Below are positions 8,654-17,828 of a DNA stretch of 64,000 bases, in pieces. Both the position numbers and the translations under genes were made by a program. The stretch covers positions 1 through 64,000 of the forward strand of contig JANRKK010000045.1 of assembly GCA_033763555.1 (NCBI GenBank). The letters are read 5' to 3'. This DNA is from JALYJG01 sp033763555. Lineage in GTDB: Bacteria; Pseudomonadota; Alphaproteobacteria; UBA9219. Every line of letters starts with the position of its first letter. Position 1 is the first letter of the stretch. Below the pieces are notes generated by a model that worked only from the letters and a program-made list of their open reading frames with translations, was not told where the DNA came from and did no database searches.

Positions 8654-9961
8654 ATGAAGAGAGTGTTTCTTGCTGTGGTCATTCTGACTGTCAGCTTTGT
8701 GGTGGCAAAAACCGCGCAAGCCGATGCCGGATTGCTTGGCCAAAACGTGCAAGTGCTCGATGCGTCGCTGAACATGCGCCGCTCAACCACCGAACAAATC
8801 GACCCCATCCGCGGCCAATCGGTTCTAATGCGCCCGCGTCCGGATTTCGATCCTGTGCCAATTCCCGTTGGCTCGTTCCAGCTGTTCCCGGCCATCAACG
8901 TCGGCACCTACTACGACAGCAACATCTTCGCCTTGCAGAACAATGAAGAGAGAGACCTTGTATGGAAAATCAACCCGACAATGTCTTTCCTGTCCAACTG
9001 GGGTCGTCATGCGCTCGGATTTACGGGGCTGGCGGATATTGATTACTACACCGTCGATGACAAACAGAATTACGCAGGCGGCGCCATGCAGGCAGAAGGT
9101 CGCTATGACATCTCCGAACAAATGTGGCTGTCAGGCGTTGGCGGCTATCAGCGTGTAACAGAACTCAAGGGTTCTCCTGCCGACCAAGGTAATGCCGCTG
9201 GCCCCAGTCAATATGATCTTTACAGTGCTGGCGCGCAGTTTTATCGCGGCGTTGGTCTTCTGAAGACCACGGTCAATTACAACTTTGGCTACTACGAATA
9301 CAGTCCCGTTGAAATCATCGGTGGTGGCACAGCAAGCCAAAGTGCGCGTGACCGTACCCAGAACAAGGTCGATGGTGAAGTCCGTTACGATGTTACGGAA
9401 AACCTCAAGCCCTTCATCCGCGGTGCTTATAACTGGCGCGACTACACGACAACCAGCTCTCACTCATCGAATGGTTATAATATCGATGTTGGTGCTGCGA
9501 TGGATTTCGGTGGCATCACAACAGCCGAAGCCTATATCGGTTACATGTCGCAGGACTATTACAACTTCATGAGCGGCGTGGTGGATGCGATCGATTTCGG
9601 CGGCAACCTCCTCTGGAACGTAACGCCTCTCACTTCGGTTGAATTCCGTGCCCGCCGCAGCATTGAAGAAACGACGGTTGGTTCAGCTTCGTCCTTTCTG
9701 GCTTCGGAAGGCCAGATGATCCTGAGTCATGAGCTGAGACGCGACATCGTTCTCCAGTCCCGCGTGATCTATGACGGGTTGGATTACAACGAAATCGAAC
9801 GCCATGATGATCTGTATGATGTCGGCGTCGGCGCGCGTTACTACATGAACCGTAACTTTTATGGCGACTTCACTTATGACTTCCAGCGCCGCACGACGGA
9901 TGCTGCTGGTCTGAACTATGACCGCCATATCGCGTTCCTACGGTTTGGCGCGCAATACTAA
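8654..9961 (+). CDS. Outer-membrane beta-barrel protein (BBP2_2-type, EPS-associated)
   Basis: A 435-residue protein with an N-terminal signal (MKRVFLAVVILTVSFVVA, cleavage after AQA) and then many alternating amphipathic strands ending in aromatic residues. Examples are INVGTYYDSNIFALQ near the barrel start and FLRFGAQY at the very C-terminus; a terminal aromatic after such a strand is the usual barrel-assembly signal. This resembles the putative beta-barrel porin 2 family often coded beside Wza/Wzc-like genes in alphaproteobacteria. It lies 20 bp before the export-protein gene. It probably helps move polysaccharide through, or anchor it at, the outer membrane. Confidence 0.8.
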   Translation: MKRVFLAVVILTVSFVVAKTAQADAGLLGQNVQVLDASLNMRRSTTEQIDPIRGQSVLMRPRPDFDPVPIPVGSFQLFPAINVGTYYDSNIFALQNNEERDLVWKINPTMSFLSNWGRHALGFTGLADIDYYTVDDKQNYAGGAMQAEGRYDISEQMWLSGVGGYQRVTELKGSPADQGNAAGPSQYDLYSAGAQFYRGVGLLKTTVNYNFGYYEYSPVEIIGGGTASQSARDRTQNKVDGEVRYDVTENLKPFIRGAYNWRDYTTTSSHSSNGYNIDVGAAMDFGGITTAEAYIGYMSQDYYNFMSGVVDAIDFGGNLLWNVTPLTSVEFRARRSIEETTVGSASSFLASEGQMILSHELRRDIVLQSRVIYDGLDYNEIERHDDLYDVGVGARYYMNRNFYGDFTYDFQRRTTDAAGLNYDRHIAFLRFGAQY

Positions 9962-9980
9962 CTTTAACTGACAGGTGTCC

Positions 9981-10553
9981 ATGCCGTTCAGGGGTCTTCT
10001 GTTCGCTGCTGTTGTGTGCGCTGGCTTAGGTTCTGCGCCTATGCTGTCTGTGGCAGAAACGGCAACGCCATCCCCTGCTCCAGCTCCCCAGAAAATCAGC
10101 GATTATGTGCTGGGTGTTGGCGATAAGCTGAAGATTACCGTCTTCGGTGAGGACAACCTCTCGGGTGACTTTGAGATTTCTTCGACAGGCGTGATTTCCA
10201 TGTCCCTGATCGGAGAAGTGAAAGCTTCGGGTTTGACTATTACGCAGGTGCAGAACACGATTACCCGCAAGCTGTCCGAGGGCTACATGAAGAACCCGCA
10301 TGTCAGCCTTCAGGTCTTGAATTACAGGCCCTTTTTTATCGTGGGTGAAGTGATGAAGCCCGGCAGTTACAATTATGTAAATGGCATGACGGTGATCAAT
10401 GCTGTCGCGCTGGCCGGGGGTTATACATATAGAGCCGACAAAGACGATATTAAGGTAAAGCATGGAGGGCCCGACGCCAAGGAAGAGCCTGCAAAAGAAG
10501 GCACGGCTATTCTTCCCGGCGATGTTGTTAACGTGCCTGAAAGATTTTTCTGA
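9981..10553 (+). CDS. Polysaccharide export protein (Wza/ExoF-like, short form)
   Basis: A 190-residue periplasmic or outer-membrane export protein. After a signal peptide (ending near SVAETA) comes the poly-export domain beginning ISDYVLGVGDKLKITVFGE (about residues 35-55). A single SLBB-like domain follows with YRPFFIVGEVMKPGSYNYV (about 110-130). It lacks the C-terminal helix by which E. coli Wza crosses the outer membrane, so the neighbouring barrel may supply the outer channel. The ATG at 9981 has ACAGG 5 bases upstream; GTG at 9975 is an alternative. No lipobox cysteine is evident. It precedes the Wzc-like gene. Confidence 0.9.
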   Translation: MPFRGLLFAAVVCAGLGSAPMLSVAETATPSPAPAPQKISDYVLGVGDKLKITVFGEDNLSGDFEISSTGVISMSLIGEVKASGLTITQVQNTITRKLSEGYMKNPHVSLQVLNYRPFFIVGEVMKPGSYNYVNGMTVINAVALAGGYTYRADKDDIKVKHGGPDAKEEPAKEGTAILPGDVVNVPERFF

Positions 10554-10603
10554 TTAATTATTAGCCCCTTCCATGGGGTCTTAATACCCGAAAGCAGGAT
10601 GAT

Positions 10604-12748
10604 ATGAATCAAGAACAATTGATGATGATGACGGACGTCCGCGAAATCTGGCTTTTCGTGCGCCGTAACGCCAAGCTTATCCTGTTGATCGCCGTCAGCG
10701 CTTCTATCCTGGCCTTCATATCGACCTTTATCATCCCGCCTCGCTACACAGGCGAAGCGGTGATCATGCTCGACCCGCGCAAAACGAACCTGACCAACGT
10801 TCAGTCAGTTCTCTCCAACCTTCCTGCTGAAAACGCAGCCGTCCGAAGCGAAATCGACATCATTGAATCGCGGGCCGTCATCAACCGCGTCATTGAAGAG
10901 CTCGACCTGCTCAACAATGCCGATTTCAACCCCAGCCTGTCCGGTACGCGTTGGTTCCTCCGCCTTTTCGCCAGCCGCAAGCCCGAAAGCAAGCAGCAAC
11001 AGATCAGCGAAGACCGTAGCGCTATTGCCAACAAGCTGACCAAGCGCCTGACAGTCGAGAATGACGGCCGTTCCTACAGCATCGTCCTCAAATACCGTGA
11101 TCGCGACCCCGCCCAGGCTGCCAAGATTGCCAATTCCTTTGCTGATCAATATCTCGTTGATCAGCTGGAAGTTAAGTACGACATCACCCAGCGCGCCAAC
11201 GCCTGGCTGTCCAAGCGCCTTTCCGATCTACGCGATAAGGTTGGCGTCGCCGAGCGAGCGATTGAAGACTACAAGACATCCAACAATCTGGTCGATGTCG
11301 GCGATGAAACCATCACGCAACAGCAGCTAAGCGCCATCGATGAACATTTGCTGGAAGCCCGCGCCGAAAGGTCACAGGCCGAAGCGCGCTACACCAGCGT
11401 TAAAAATATGGGCGAACATGCCCTTGAAACATCGTCCGTCATCATCGCTTCCCCGTTGATTCAACAATTAAAGCAGCAGGAAGCTGAAGTCCGCCGGAAA
11501 GAGGCTGACCTCGCCACCCGCTACGGCGACCGCCATCCGATGATCATCGATACGCGTAATGAGCTGCGCAGTATCCGCGACAAAATTGCCGAAGAAATCA
11601 AAAAAATCGTCGCGGGTCTTAAGAATGATTACGACATCGCCTCCAGCAAGACGGACAGCCTGGAGCGTGAACTGACCCGCCTGAAGGCCGAAACGGGCGA
11701 AGGTAACAAGGCCATGGTTGTCCTGCGACAAATGCAGCGCGAAGCCAGCTCCAACCGCAGCCTGTATGAAGGTTTTTTGAACCGCTTTAAGCAGATCGCC
11801 GAGCAGCAGGATCTGCAGATTGCAGATTCCCGTATCATTGCCCGCGCAGAACCGCCGATTAAACCACACTTCCCCAAAAAGTGGATATTCACAGGTGTCG
11901 GCGCGGCGGCAGGCCTGGTTCTGGGCTTCCTCTTGACGCTTCTGCTGGAATATCTCGACCGTGGCATGCGTTCGCTGACGGCGGCTGAAAAGCTTTATGG
12001 CATTTCAGGATTGGGCATCGTTCCCCTTGCTGAAACATCCGAAGGCCAACTGCCAACCGATTATCTGCTGGAAAAACCGCTATCGATCTATGCCGAATCC
12101 ATCCGGTCTATCCGTGCTGCTATCCACTTCTCAAACGTCGACCGTCCCCCAAAAACTGTTGTCGTTACCAGTTCCTTCCCCAACGAAGGGAAGACTGTGT
12201 TTTCATCCTCCCTGGCCCGCTTGTTGGCAAAATCAGGGCAGAAAACCATCCTGATCGACGCTGATATGCGCCGCCCGCGCATCCATAGCATTCTGGGTCT
12301 CGACAAAAATAAACCTGATCTGGCCTCAGTTCTGGCTGGCAAGGCTACACTTGCCCAAGCCCTCCAGAAGGACGCCAGCGGTGCGGATGTCATCATCGCC
12401 CGGGCCCGCACCATGAATCCGCAGGATTTGCTGAATTCCCACCAGATGGAAAAGCTGCTCAATACGCTGCGCGAAAACTATGATATGGTGATTATCGATA
12501 CGCCTCCGGTCATGGCCGTGGCTGACGCCGCGCTCATCGGCCAGAAGGCGGATACGACGGTTTATGTTGCCCGTTGGTCGGCCACACCCAAGGAAGTCAT
12601 CGGTGAAGGTCTGAAGCAGTTGGCAAAGTTCAATATCCGCCTTGCGGGCATGGTGCTGACGCAGGTCGATCTCCAAGACAAGAAGCAATACGGTTACGAC
12701 GACTACAGCTACTATTATGGCCAGTACAAGAGCTATTACACGAATTAA
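10604..12748 (+). CDS. Wzc-type chain-length determinant / bacterial tyrosine autokinase
   Basis: Co-polymerase and BY-kinase controlling EPS chain length. Its 714 residues comprise a Wzz-type N-terminus with a membrane helix (about 25-45), a long coiled coil (about 190-370), a second membrane helix (about 425-447) and a cytoplasmic kinase. The kinase has Walker A SSFPNEGKT (about 522-530), Walker A' ILIDADMRRPR and Walker B MVIIDTPP. The C-terminus YGYDDYSYYYGQYKSYYTN is a dense tyrosine cluster, the known autophosphorylation site of these kinases. It follows the export protein by 50 bp. Its last 32 bases overlap the start of the next gene. Confidence 0.95.
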   Translation: MNQEQLMMMTDVREIWLFVRRNAKLILLIAVSASILAFISTFIIPPRYTGEAVIMLDPRKTNLTNVQSVLSNLPAENAAVRSEIDIIESRAVINRVIEELDLLNNADFNPSLSGTRWFLRLFASRKPESKQQQISEDRSAIANKLTKRLTVENDGRSYSIVLKYRDRDPAQAAKIANSFADQYLVDQLEVKYDITQRANAWLSKRLSDLRDKVGVAERAIEDYKTSNNLVDVGDETITQQQLSAIDEHLLEARAERSQAEARYTSVKNMGEHALETSSVIIASPLIQQLKQQEAEVRRKEADLATRYGDRHPMIIDTRNELRSIRDKIAEEIKKIVAGLKNDYDIASSKTDSLERELTRLKAETGEGNKAMVVLRQMQREASSNRSLYEGFLNRFKQIAEQQDLQIADSRIIARAEPPIKPHFPKKWIFTGVGAAAGLVLGFLLTLLLEYLDRGMRSLTAAEKLYGISGLGIVPLAETSEGQLPTDYLLEKPLSIYAESIRSIRAAIHFSNVDRPPKTVVVTSSFPNEGKTVFSSSLARLLAKSGQKTILIDADMRRPRIHSILGLDKNKPDLASVLAGKATLAQALQKDASGADVIIARARTMNPQDLLNSHQMEKLLNTLRENYDMVIIDTPPVMAVADAALIGQKADTTVYVARWSATPKEVIGEGLKQLAKFNIRLAGMVLTQVDLQDKKQYGYDDYSYYYGQYKSYYTN

Positions 12749-13319
12749 ATCCGTTAAGAACGGATTTGCCGCGCTGTACGGCGCGCTGGTGCTCTTTGCC
12801 CTGATCAATCTGTTCTGGACGCTGACCCCGGCCGAAGACAGCAACGCCAAAATCGATGAAAAGATGCAGACGGTGGACAGCCTCCCCGTCCGTGAGCGGC
12901 TTGAGCTTCTGACCCAGTTGCGTCAGGACCAGGAAAGCAACCTGACGCGCAGACCGTCAGAGCCCTATGGCTGGGCCCGCCTCTCTCGCCTGCGTTCCAT
13001 GACCCAGGGTGATGCAAAGGCTGCCTTTGCGGCCCTGCAGATGTCCGATCTTGTCAGCCCCTATGAGGCTGCCCAAATGCCGGAGCGCGCCATCATGTGG
13101 TACAAGCTGCGCGGCGTTCAAACGCCGGAGCAGCGCGCCTATCAGGATATTCTCTGGAAAAAAGCCTACGGGTTTCAACGCAAGGCGACCTGGACGATTG
13201 CCGTCGATAACAATCTGATCAAGGAAGTTGGCGAATCCTTGAAGAAGACCGAGCCGTCCCTGTACGAAGAATGGAAGACATGGGACGCCATGCGCAGCCA
13301 GGGCAAAACGACGCCCTAG
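12717..13319 (+). CDS. Single-pass membrane protein of unknown function coupled to the Wzc-like kinase
   Basis: A 200-residue protein with one N-terminal membrane helix (FAALYGALVLFALINLFW, about residues 17-34) and a helical extracytoplasmic part. The segment PYGWARLSRLRSMTQGDAKAAF suggests a tetratricopeptide-like pair. Its ATG lies inside the tyrosine-tail codons of the upstream kinase (32-bp overlap) with no separate ribosome-binding site, pointing to translational coupling. Its 3' end overlaps the convergent polymerase gene by 4 bp. A role in EPS assembly is inferred from position only. Confidence 0.72.
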   Translation: MASTRAITRIKSVKNGFAALYGALVLFALINLFWTLTPAEDSNAKIDEKMQTVDSLPVRERLELLTQLRQDQESNLTRRPSEPYGWARLSRLRSMTQGDAKAAFAALQMSDLVSPYEAAQMPERAIMWYKLRGVQTPEQRAYQDILWKKAYGFQRKATWTIAVDNNLIKEVGESLKKTEPSLYEEWKTWDAMRSQGKTTP

Positions 13320-14710
13320 CCTTTCGTGTTCGCAATGGTCTGACGGTCGGATTGCGTCCAGCTCTGCGCCAGCCCCGTTCCTAACAACGCTGCCCATACC
13401 ATCGCTACACCGGGTATCTGCAGGCTGAAATCCACGCAGGCATGCAGCAGAACCATGCATGAGGTGGTCAGGGCCAGAACGGAGAAAATACCATTCTGGC
13501 GGCGGCGCATGACGCCATGGCCCAGAACGCTTAGCAGCAGCCCTATGGCCACCCACAGCAGCAACCCAAAGGGAACGCCCAGATCCAGAAGGGATTCCAG
13601 AACATCGCTGTGCGCGCGTTTAAAGCCCATCAGCATATTATGCTGATAAAGGCGGTATTCCGCCTCAAACCCGTTCAGCCCATAGCCCAGCCAGGGATTA
13701 TCAAGCAGAGCCCGCCAGACCATTTTGTAGACTTTGAGCCTGTCCAGCGATGAGCTGTCATTGAACAGCACCGAGAAGCGCTCAGACAGCTGCATGGCGA
13801 TGACCGAAGCCACAATCAGAAGGCCCAGAGCCACAAGGCCCATGATGACCATCCGCTTCCAGGCTTTGAGATAGATTTGATAAAAGAAAAAATACGCGCC
13901 AACGCCGAAGACAGCCAGCAACAGCCCCGCGCGCGAATGGCTGAATATGATGCAGAGAAAAACCATGAACAGCAAAAAGACCTGAAAGAAGCCTTCCTTC
14001 ACCAGCCATTCACGGAGCAAGGCAATCCGCTTGTGTGGTTTTTGCCTTTGAACCTTCTGCTGCCATGAACGGAAGAACAGCGACGCGCCACAGACCAGAA
14101 CCATACCCGCATAAAGGGCGAAGTGGTTACGATTGACGAAAGTCGCCGTCAAATCCCCCTGATAAGCCCATTTATCAAACCAGAGAATTTTATCCATGCC
14201 CGTGATGTAGACGAGCAGGCCATAGGCGCAAATGACAGTACCGGATAGCCACAGGGTTTTGATCAGGCTTTGCGCCCTGCCCGCATCTTGCCCCAGAATG
14301 TAGCCCAGCAGCCCTGCGGCGATGTAGGTCATCAGGCCCGTAATGCCTTGCAGACTATCTTCAGGCGTAACGGCTATCGCGCCATGGATAGAGGTGCCCA
14401 GAACGGTCGCTGCTTCATGCCAGAGCGGATGCACCCAGGAGCCGGGAACAAAGGGCATGGTCTGAAAGAAGGCCCATAGCAGGACAACCCCAAAAAGCCC
14501 GAGAGCCCAGCGTATGCGCGGAAAGAAATGCACCTGCGACCATACGCCCGGGCTGGAAAGTAACAACAGGCAGCTTGCCGCTAGTCCGGCCTGCGCCAGC
14601 CCCATGGGTATCGGCCGATTACCGCCAAGCCCGATGGGCAACAACGCTACACTCAGGGCAAAGCACCAGAAGGCGTAGTCGGTAAAATTCAGGCGGTTTG
14701 TATGAGCCAT
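13316..14710 (-). CDS. O-antigen ligase/polymerase family membrane protein
   Basis: A 464-residue polytopic protein with about 11-12 membrane helices. It has the Wzy_C/O-antigen-ligase region: a membrane segment with FSHSRAGLLLAVFG (about 250-265), then a large periplasmic loop with NPWLGYGLNGFEAEY and RAHSDVLESLLDLGVPFG. Such proteins either polymerise repeat units or ligate glycans to a lipid acceptor; sequence alone does not decide which. It overlaps the phosphatase gene upstream by 22 bp, so the two form an operon. It is the first of two such proteins in the EPS region. Confidence 0.87.
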   Translation of the reverse strand: MAHTNRLNFTDYAFWCFALSVALLPIGLGGNRPIPMGLAQAGLAASCLLLLSSPGVWSQVHFFPRIRWALGLFGVVLLWAFFQTMPFVPGSWVHPLWHEAATVLGTSIHGAIAVTPEDSLQGITGLMTYIAAGLLGYILGQDAGRAQSLIKTLWLSGTVICAYGLLVYITGMDKILWFDKWAYQGDLTATFVNRNHFALYAGMVLVCGASLFFRSWQQKVQRQKPHKRIALLREWLVKEGFFQVFLLFMVFLCIIFSHSRAGLLLAVFGVGAYFFFYQIYLKAWKRMVIMGLVALGLLIVASVIAMQLSERFSVLFNDSSSLDRLKVYKMVWRALLDNPWLGYGLNGFEAEYRLYQHNMLMGFKRAHSDVLESLLDLGVPFGLLLWVAIGLLLSVLGHGVMRRRQNGIFSVLALTTSCMVLLHACVDFSLQIPGVAMVWAALLGTGLAQSWTQSDRQTIANTKG

Positions 14711-15417
14711 TGTTTCGTCCCTTCAAGCGCCAAGGCTGTGAGGCAGCCCGTTGCATAAGCGCCTGTATCTATACTGATGCGATTCGGGCAAAACTCAGCC
14801 TCAAATGTAATGGTATGGCCATGTACGACAACCTTGCCGAAGGAATCCTTGTGGTTCAGGAATTCATAACGAATCCAGACAAGATCCTGCTCATTTTGTG
14901 ATTCGAGTGCGACGCCCGGCCGCACCCCTGCATGGCAGAAAAAATAATCGCCGTAGGTGGCTGAAAGCTCCAAATTTTCCAGAAAATCCACATGCGCTGG
15001 CGGAACCTTGGAAGCCATTTCCTTCAGAACTTCGGTGGGATTTTCGGTCAACTTGGCAGGCGACAGGCCATAGCTGAGAAGCGTCTCCCTGCCTCCGAAT
15101 TGGAACCAGTCGCCAAGCAATCCAGGATCGGAATCGCGCAACAGCTGTCGCATGACTTGTTCGTGATTACCCATAAGGAAAATGGGTGGTTCTTTTTCCT
15201 TCGCGCGCCAGTCGATCAGATAGTCGATGATCTGGCAGCTATGGAGGCCACGGTCGATATAATCGCCAAGAAAAATCTTTTTAACAGGGCCTTTTGCTGT
15301 CTTTGCATCCTCATCGATTTTGGCAAGCAGCTGTTTCAATAAATCCAGACGGCCATGCACATCGCCTACGGCGTAAAGCCGTATCCCTTCGGGAAGGCTC
15401 GGAGATGATGTGGTCAT
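14689..15417 (-). CDS. Serine/threonine protein phosphatase-like metallophosphoesterase
   Basis: A 242-residue calcineurin-like phosphoesterase. The metal-binding blocks are all present in order: VGDVHG (about residue 18), FLGDYIDRG (about 50), LMGNHEQ (about 85), FCHAGVRPG (about 165) and VVHGHT (about 198). These are the GDxHG, GDxxDRG, GNHE and H blocks of the PPP/bis(5'-nucleosyl)-tetraphosphatase group. It is the first gene of a two-gene operon with the O-antigen-ligase family protein. A tempting idea is that it opposes the Wzc-like tyrosine kinase, but no sequence feature proves this. Confidence 0.88.
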   Translation of the reverse strand: MTTSSPSLPEGIRLYAVGDVHGRLDLLKQLLAKIDEDAKTAKGPVKKIFLGDYIDRGLHSCQIIDYLIDWRAKEKEPPIFLMGNHEQVMRQLLRDSDPGLLGDWFQFGGRETLLSYGLSPAKLTENPTEVLKEMASKVPPAHVDFLENLELSATYGDYFFCHAGVRPGVALESQNEQDLVWIRYEFLNHKDSFGKVVVHGHTITFEAEFCPNRISIDTGAYATGCLTALALEGTKQWLIQTA

Positions 15418-15512
15418 GAATGAAGCCGTAAGGCTGGTTAAGTTCGATCGATTTTTCTCAGGAAGCTATACAAACCCTTGCCAGGACTGTCAAAAATGCG
15501 CAATTCTTCTGC

Positions 15513-17069
15513 ATGGCTTTTTCCCGTTCTGTTGCAACTGTTGGGTTCTTTACGCTTCTGTCGCGCCTGCTTGGCTTTGTGCGCGATCTGGTAACCGCCA
15601 ATCTGCTGGGCGTAGGCCCTGTCGCCGATGCCTATATCGTCGCTCAGCGGCTCCCCAACATGTTCCGCGCCCTATTCGCTGAAGGAGCCGTGGATTCCAC
15701 CTTTGTGCCGATTTACACCCGCAAAAAGCGGCAAGAAGCTCCGGCCGAGGTCGCCGTCTTCGTCAATCACATTTTCACGATACTGGTTCTGGTTCTTTTA
15801 CCCCTGACCATTCTTGCTATCCTGCTCATGCCGTGGGTTATCCGTTTGATCGCACCCGGCTTTGCCGATGATCCCCAGCGTTTTAATCTGGCTGTCACCT
15901 ATGGCAGCATTACCTTCGGTTATCTTCTGCTGGTTTCCGTTACGGCTCTCCAAGGCGGCTTGTTGAATGCCAATCGGCATTTTGCGCCCTTTGCCATTGC
16001 TCCCGTCATTCTGAACGCCATCATGATTGCCGGACTTCTCTATGCGAAATGGGAAGGTCTGGAAGCAGGGCTGATTGGCTCATGGGCTTTGATCGCGGGC
16101 GGCGTGGCGCAATGCGCTTGGCTTTATGTCTATTGCCGCCGTCAGGGTCTTTCTTTGGGTTTTGCCTGGCCCCGTTGGACAAGCGATGTCCGGCGCTTTT
16201 TCAAACTTGTCGGGCCGGGTGTGATCGGCATCAGCGCTGATCAAATCCACCTGCTGGTTTCGACCATTTTGGCTTCAACGCTGCCTTCAGGTGCCATTGC
16301 GGCGCTTTATTATGCCGACCGAGTTAATCAACTTCCTTTTGGTGTTATCGGCGGTGCAATTGCAACAACTCTGCTGCCCGTCTTGACTCATCACATCGCC
16401 GCCCGCGAAACCAAGGAAACGACCCATCATTTCAGCCGCGCGATTGAGATCGCCCTCCTCGTCAGCCTGCCTGTGGGCCTGGTTCTGCTTCTGGCGGCCG
16501 AACCGCTTATCCGCATTTTGTTCCAGCATGGTGCGTTCGATGCCGAAAATACCCGCTCTACGGCACAGGCCCTTGCCAGCTACGCGCTGGCTATTCCGGC
16601 CTATATGATGGTGCGCATTCTGAATATGCGTTTCTTCGCACATGAAGATACGAAAACGCCTGTGCTTGTGACCTTTATTGCCGTTCTCGCGAATGGCGGT
16701 GCAGCATGGCTGCTCAAGCCTTCACTTGGCCATGTCGGCATTGCTTTGGCCTTCACCTTCGCCCTTTGGGTTAATGCCGTCTGTTTAAGCTTTCTTTTGT
16801 GGCAACGAGGTCAGTTTCGCGTTGACCGGACTTTAAAACGGCACCTACCGCGCCTTGCCGGAGCCGCAGCCATTATGGGAGGTGTGTTGATGGTGAGCGT
16901 AAGGCTGAATGAAAGTCTGAGCGAAGTTCTTGTGTTGCCAGACTTTATCTATGATCTGGTCGTTTTGGGCATCCGACTTGGCGTAAGCGGCATGGCTTAC
17001 CTTGCAGTCCTTGATATGCTGGGTGTCGCGCGCCTGTCGGATATCAAGAAGCTTTTGAAACGCGCTTGA
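15513..17069 (+). CDS. murJ: MurJ/MviN family lipid II flippase
   Basis: Polytopic protein of 518 residues with about 14 membrane helices. It begins with the MviN signature ARSVATVGFFTLLSRLLGFVRD-like segment and NMFRALFAEGA; YYADRVNQLPFGVIG lies near residue 265. MurJ flips lipid-linked peptidoglycan precursor across the inner membrane. Its place inside an EPS region leaves open a role as a Wzx-like flippase of EPS units, but the sequence is closer to the MurJ type. The start has no strong ribosome-binding site. It overlaps the convergent glycosyltransferase gene by 26 bp. Confidence 0.93.
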   Translation: MAFSRSVATVGFFTLLSRLLGFVRDLVTANLLGVGPVADAYIVAQRLPNMFRALFAEGAVDSTFVPIYTRKKRQEAPAEVAVFVNHIFTILVLVLLPLTILAILLMPWVIRLIAPGFADDPQRFNLAVTYGSITFGYLLLVSVTALQGGLLNANRHFAPFAIAPVILNAIMIAGLLYAKWEGLEAGLIGSWALIAGGVAQCAWLYVYCRRQGLSLGFAWPRWTSDVRRFFKLVGPGVIGISADQIHLLVSTILASTLPSGAIAALYYADRVNQLPFGVIGGAIATTLLPVLTHHIAARETKETTHHFSRAIEIALLVSLPVGLVLLLAAEPLIRILFQHGAFDAENTRSTAQALASYALAIPAYMMVRILNMRFFAHEDTKTPVLVTFIAVLANGGAAWLLKPSLGHVGIALAFTFALWVNAVCLSFLLWQRGQFRVDRTLKRHLPRLAGAAAIMGGVLMVSVRLNESLSEVLVLPDFIYDLVVLGIRLGVSGMAYLAVLDMLGVARLSDIKKLLKRA

Positions 17070-17826
17070 GATAAACGCCTTTCACTTTTTCGACGATAGC
17101 GCAGACGAGTTTCTTGATAAAAACCTGATACTCGATCAGGTAACGGCGCCACAATCTGCCCGGCTCTTTGTAGAGCCTGTACAGAAAGCGTATATTCCAC
17201 TCATCAACCCAGCGCGGGTAGTACGGATCAGCCAGCAAATACTGGTCAAAAAATCCGCCGCAGGTAATGGCCATGCCTTTGTATCCCGCATCGCGCAAGG
17301 CTAGCAAAAAGGCTTCCTGACGCGGCGCACCCATAGCCACAATGACGGCATCAGGCGATTTGGCGATGACACCTTCCACTTTCGGCCCGAAATCGCCGTA
17401 TCCATGGAATGTGCCGACAATTTTTAATTCGGGATAATGGACATGGAGTTTTTCATGCATGGATTCATCCACGCCCGGATCGCCACCGACGAGCATAAGG
17501 GATGCTTTGCGTTCAATGACCGCCCGCAAGAAAGGATCAGCCAATGACGTCATGTCAAAGCTGACCCGCTGACAATCCTCTTTCGTCAGTAAACGGCAGG
17601 CCAATGCAACGCCTTCGCCATCCGGCAAGTTGAGGGACATCTGTTCCAGTGTAGGAACATATTCAGGGCGCTTCTCAGCCAAAGCCCAGGCGGCTGGATT
17701 GATAAAGGTCACAAGGCGCGGCTTGCCCTTTTTCTGCAGCAACTGACAGACGCCTTCAACGCTCGCGCCGACATCCAGCGGCAATCCAAGAAAAGTGATA
17801 CGCTTCATACTCATGTTTGTGTCCAA
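17044..17826 (-). CDS. WecG/TagA/CpsF family glycosyltransferase
   Basis: A 260-residue GT26 enzyme that adds a second sugar (in relatives, N-acetylmannosamine or its uronic acid) to a polyprenyl-linked sugar on the cytoplasmic face of the membrane. The family blocks are visible: FINPAAWALAEK, LPDGEGVALACRLL, MLVGGDPGVDESMHEKL and DAVIVAMGAPRQE. The C-terminal PGRLWRRYLIEY is basic, like the membrane-contacting tail of TagA. Three nearby ATGs (17826, 17814 and 17808) are possible starts. It follows the GT2 gene by 2 bp and is co-transcribed with it. Confidence 0.92.
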   Translation of the reverse strand: MDTNMSMKRITFLGLPLDVGASVEGVCQLLQKKGKPRLVTFINPAAWALAEKRPEYVPTLEQMSLNLPDGEGVALACRLLTKEDCQRVSFDMTSLADPFLRAVIERKASLMLVGGDPGVDESMHEKLHVHYPELKIVGTFHGYGDFGPKVEGVIAKSPDAVIVAMGAPRQEAFLLALRDAGYKGMAITCGGFFDQYLLADPYYPRWVDEWNIRFLYRLYKEPGRLWRRYLIEYQVFIKKLVCAIVEKVKGVYLKRVSKAS

Positions 17827-17828
17827 TC

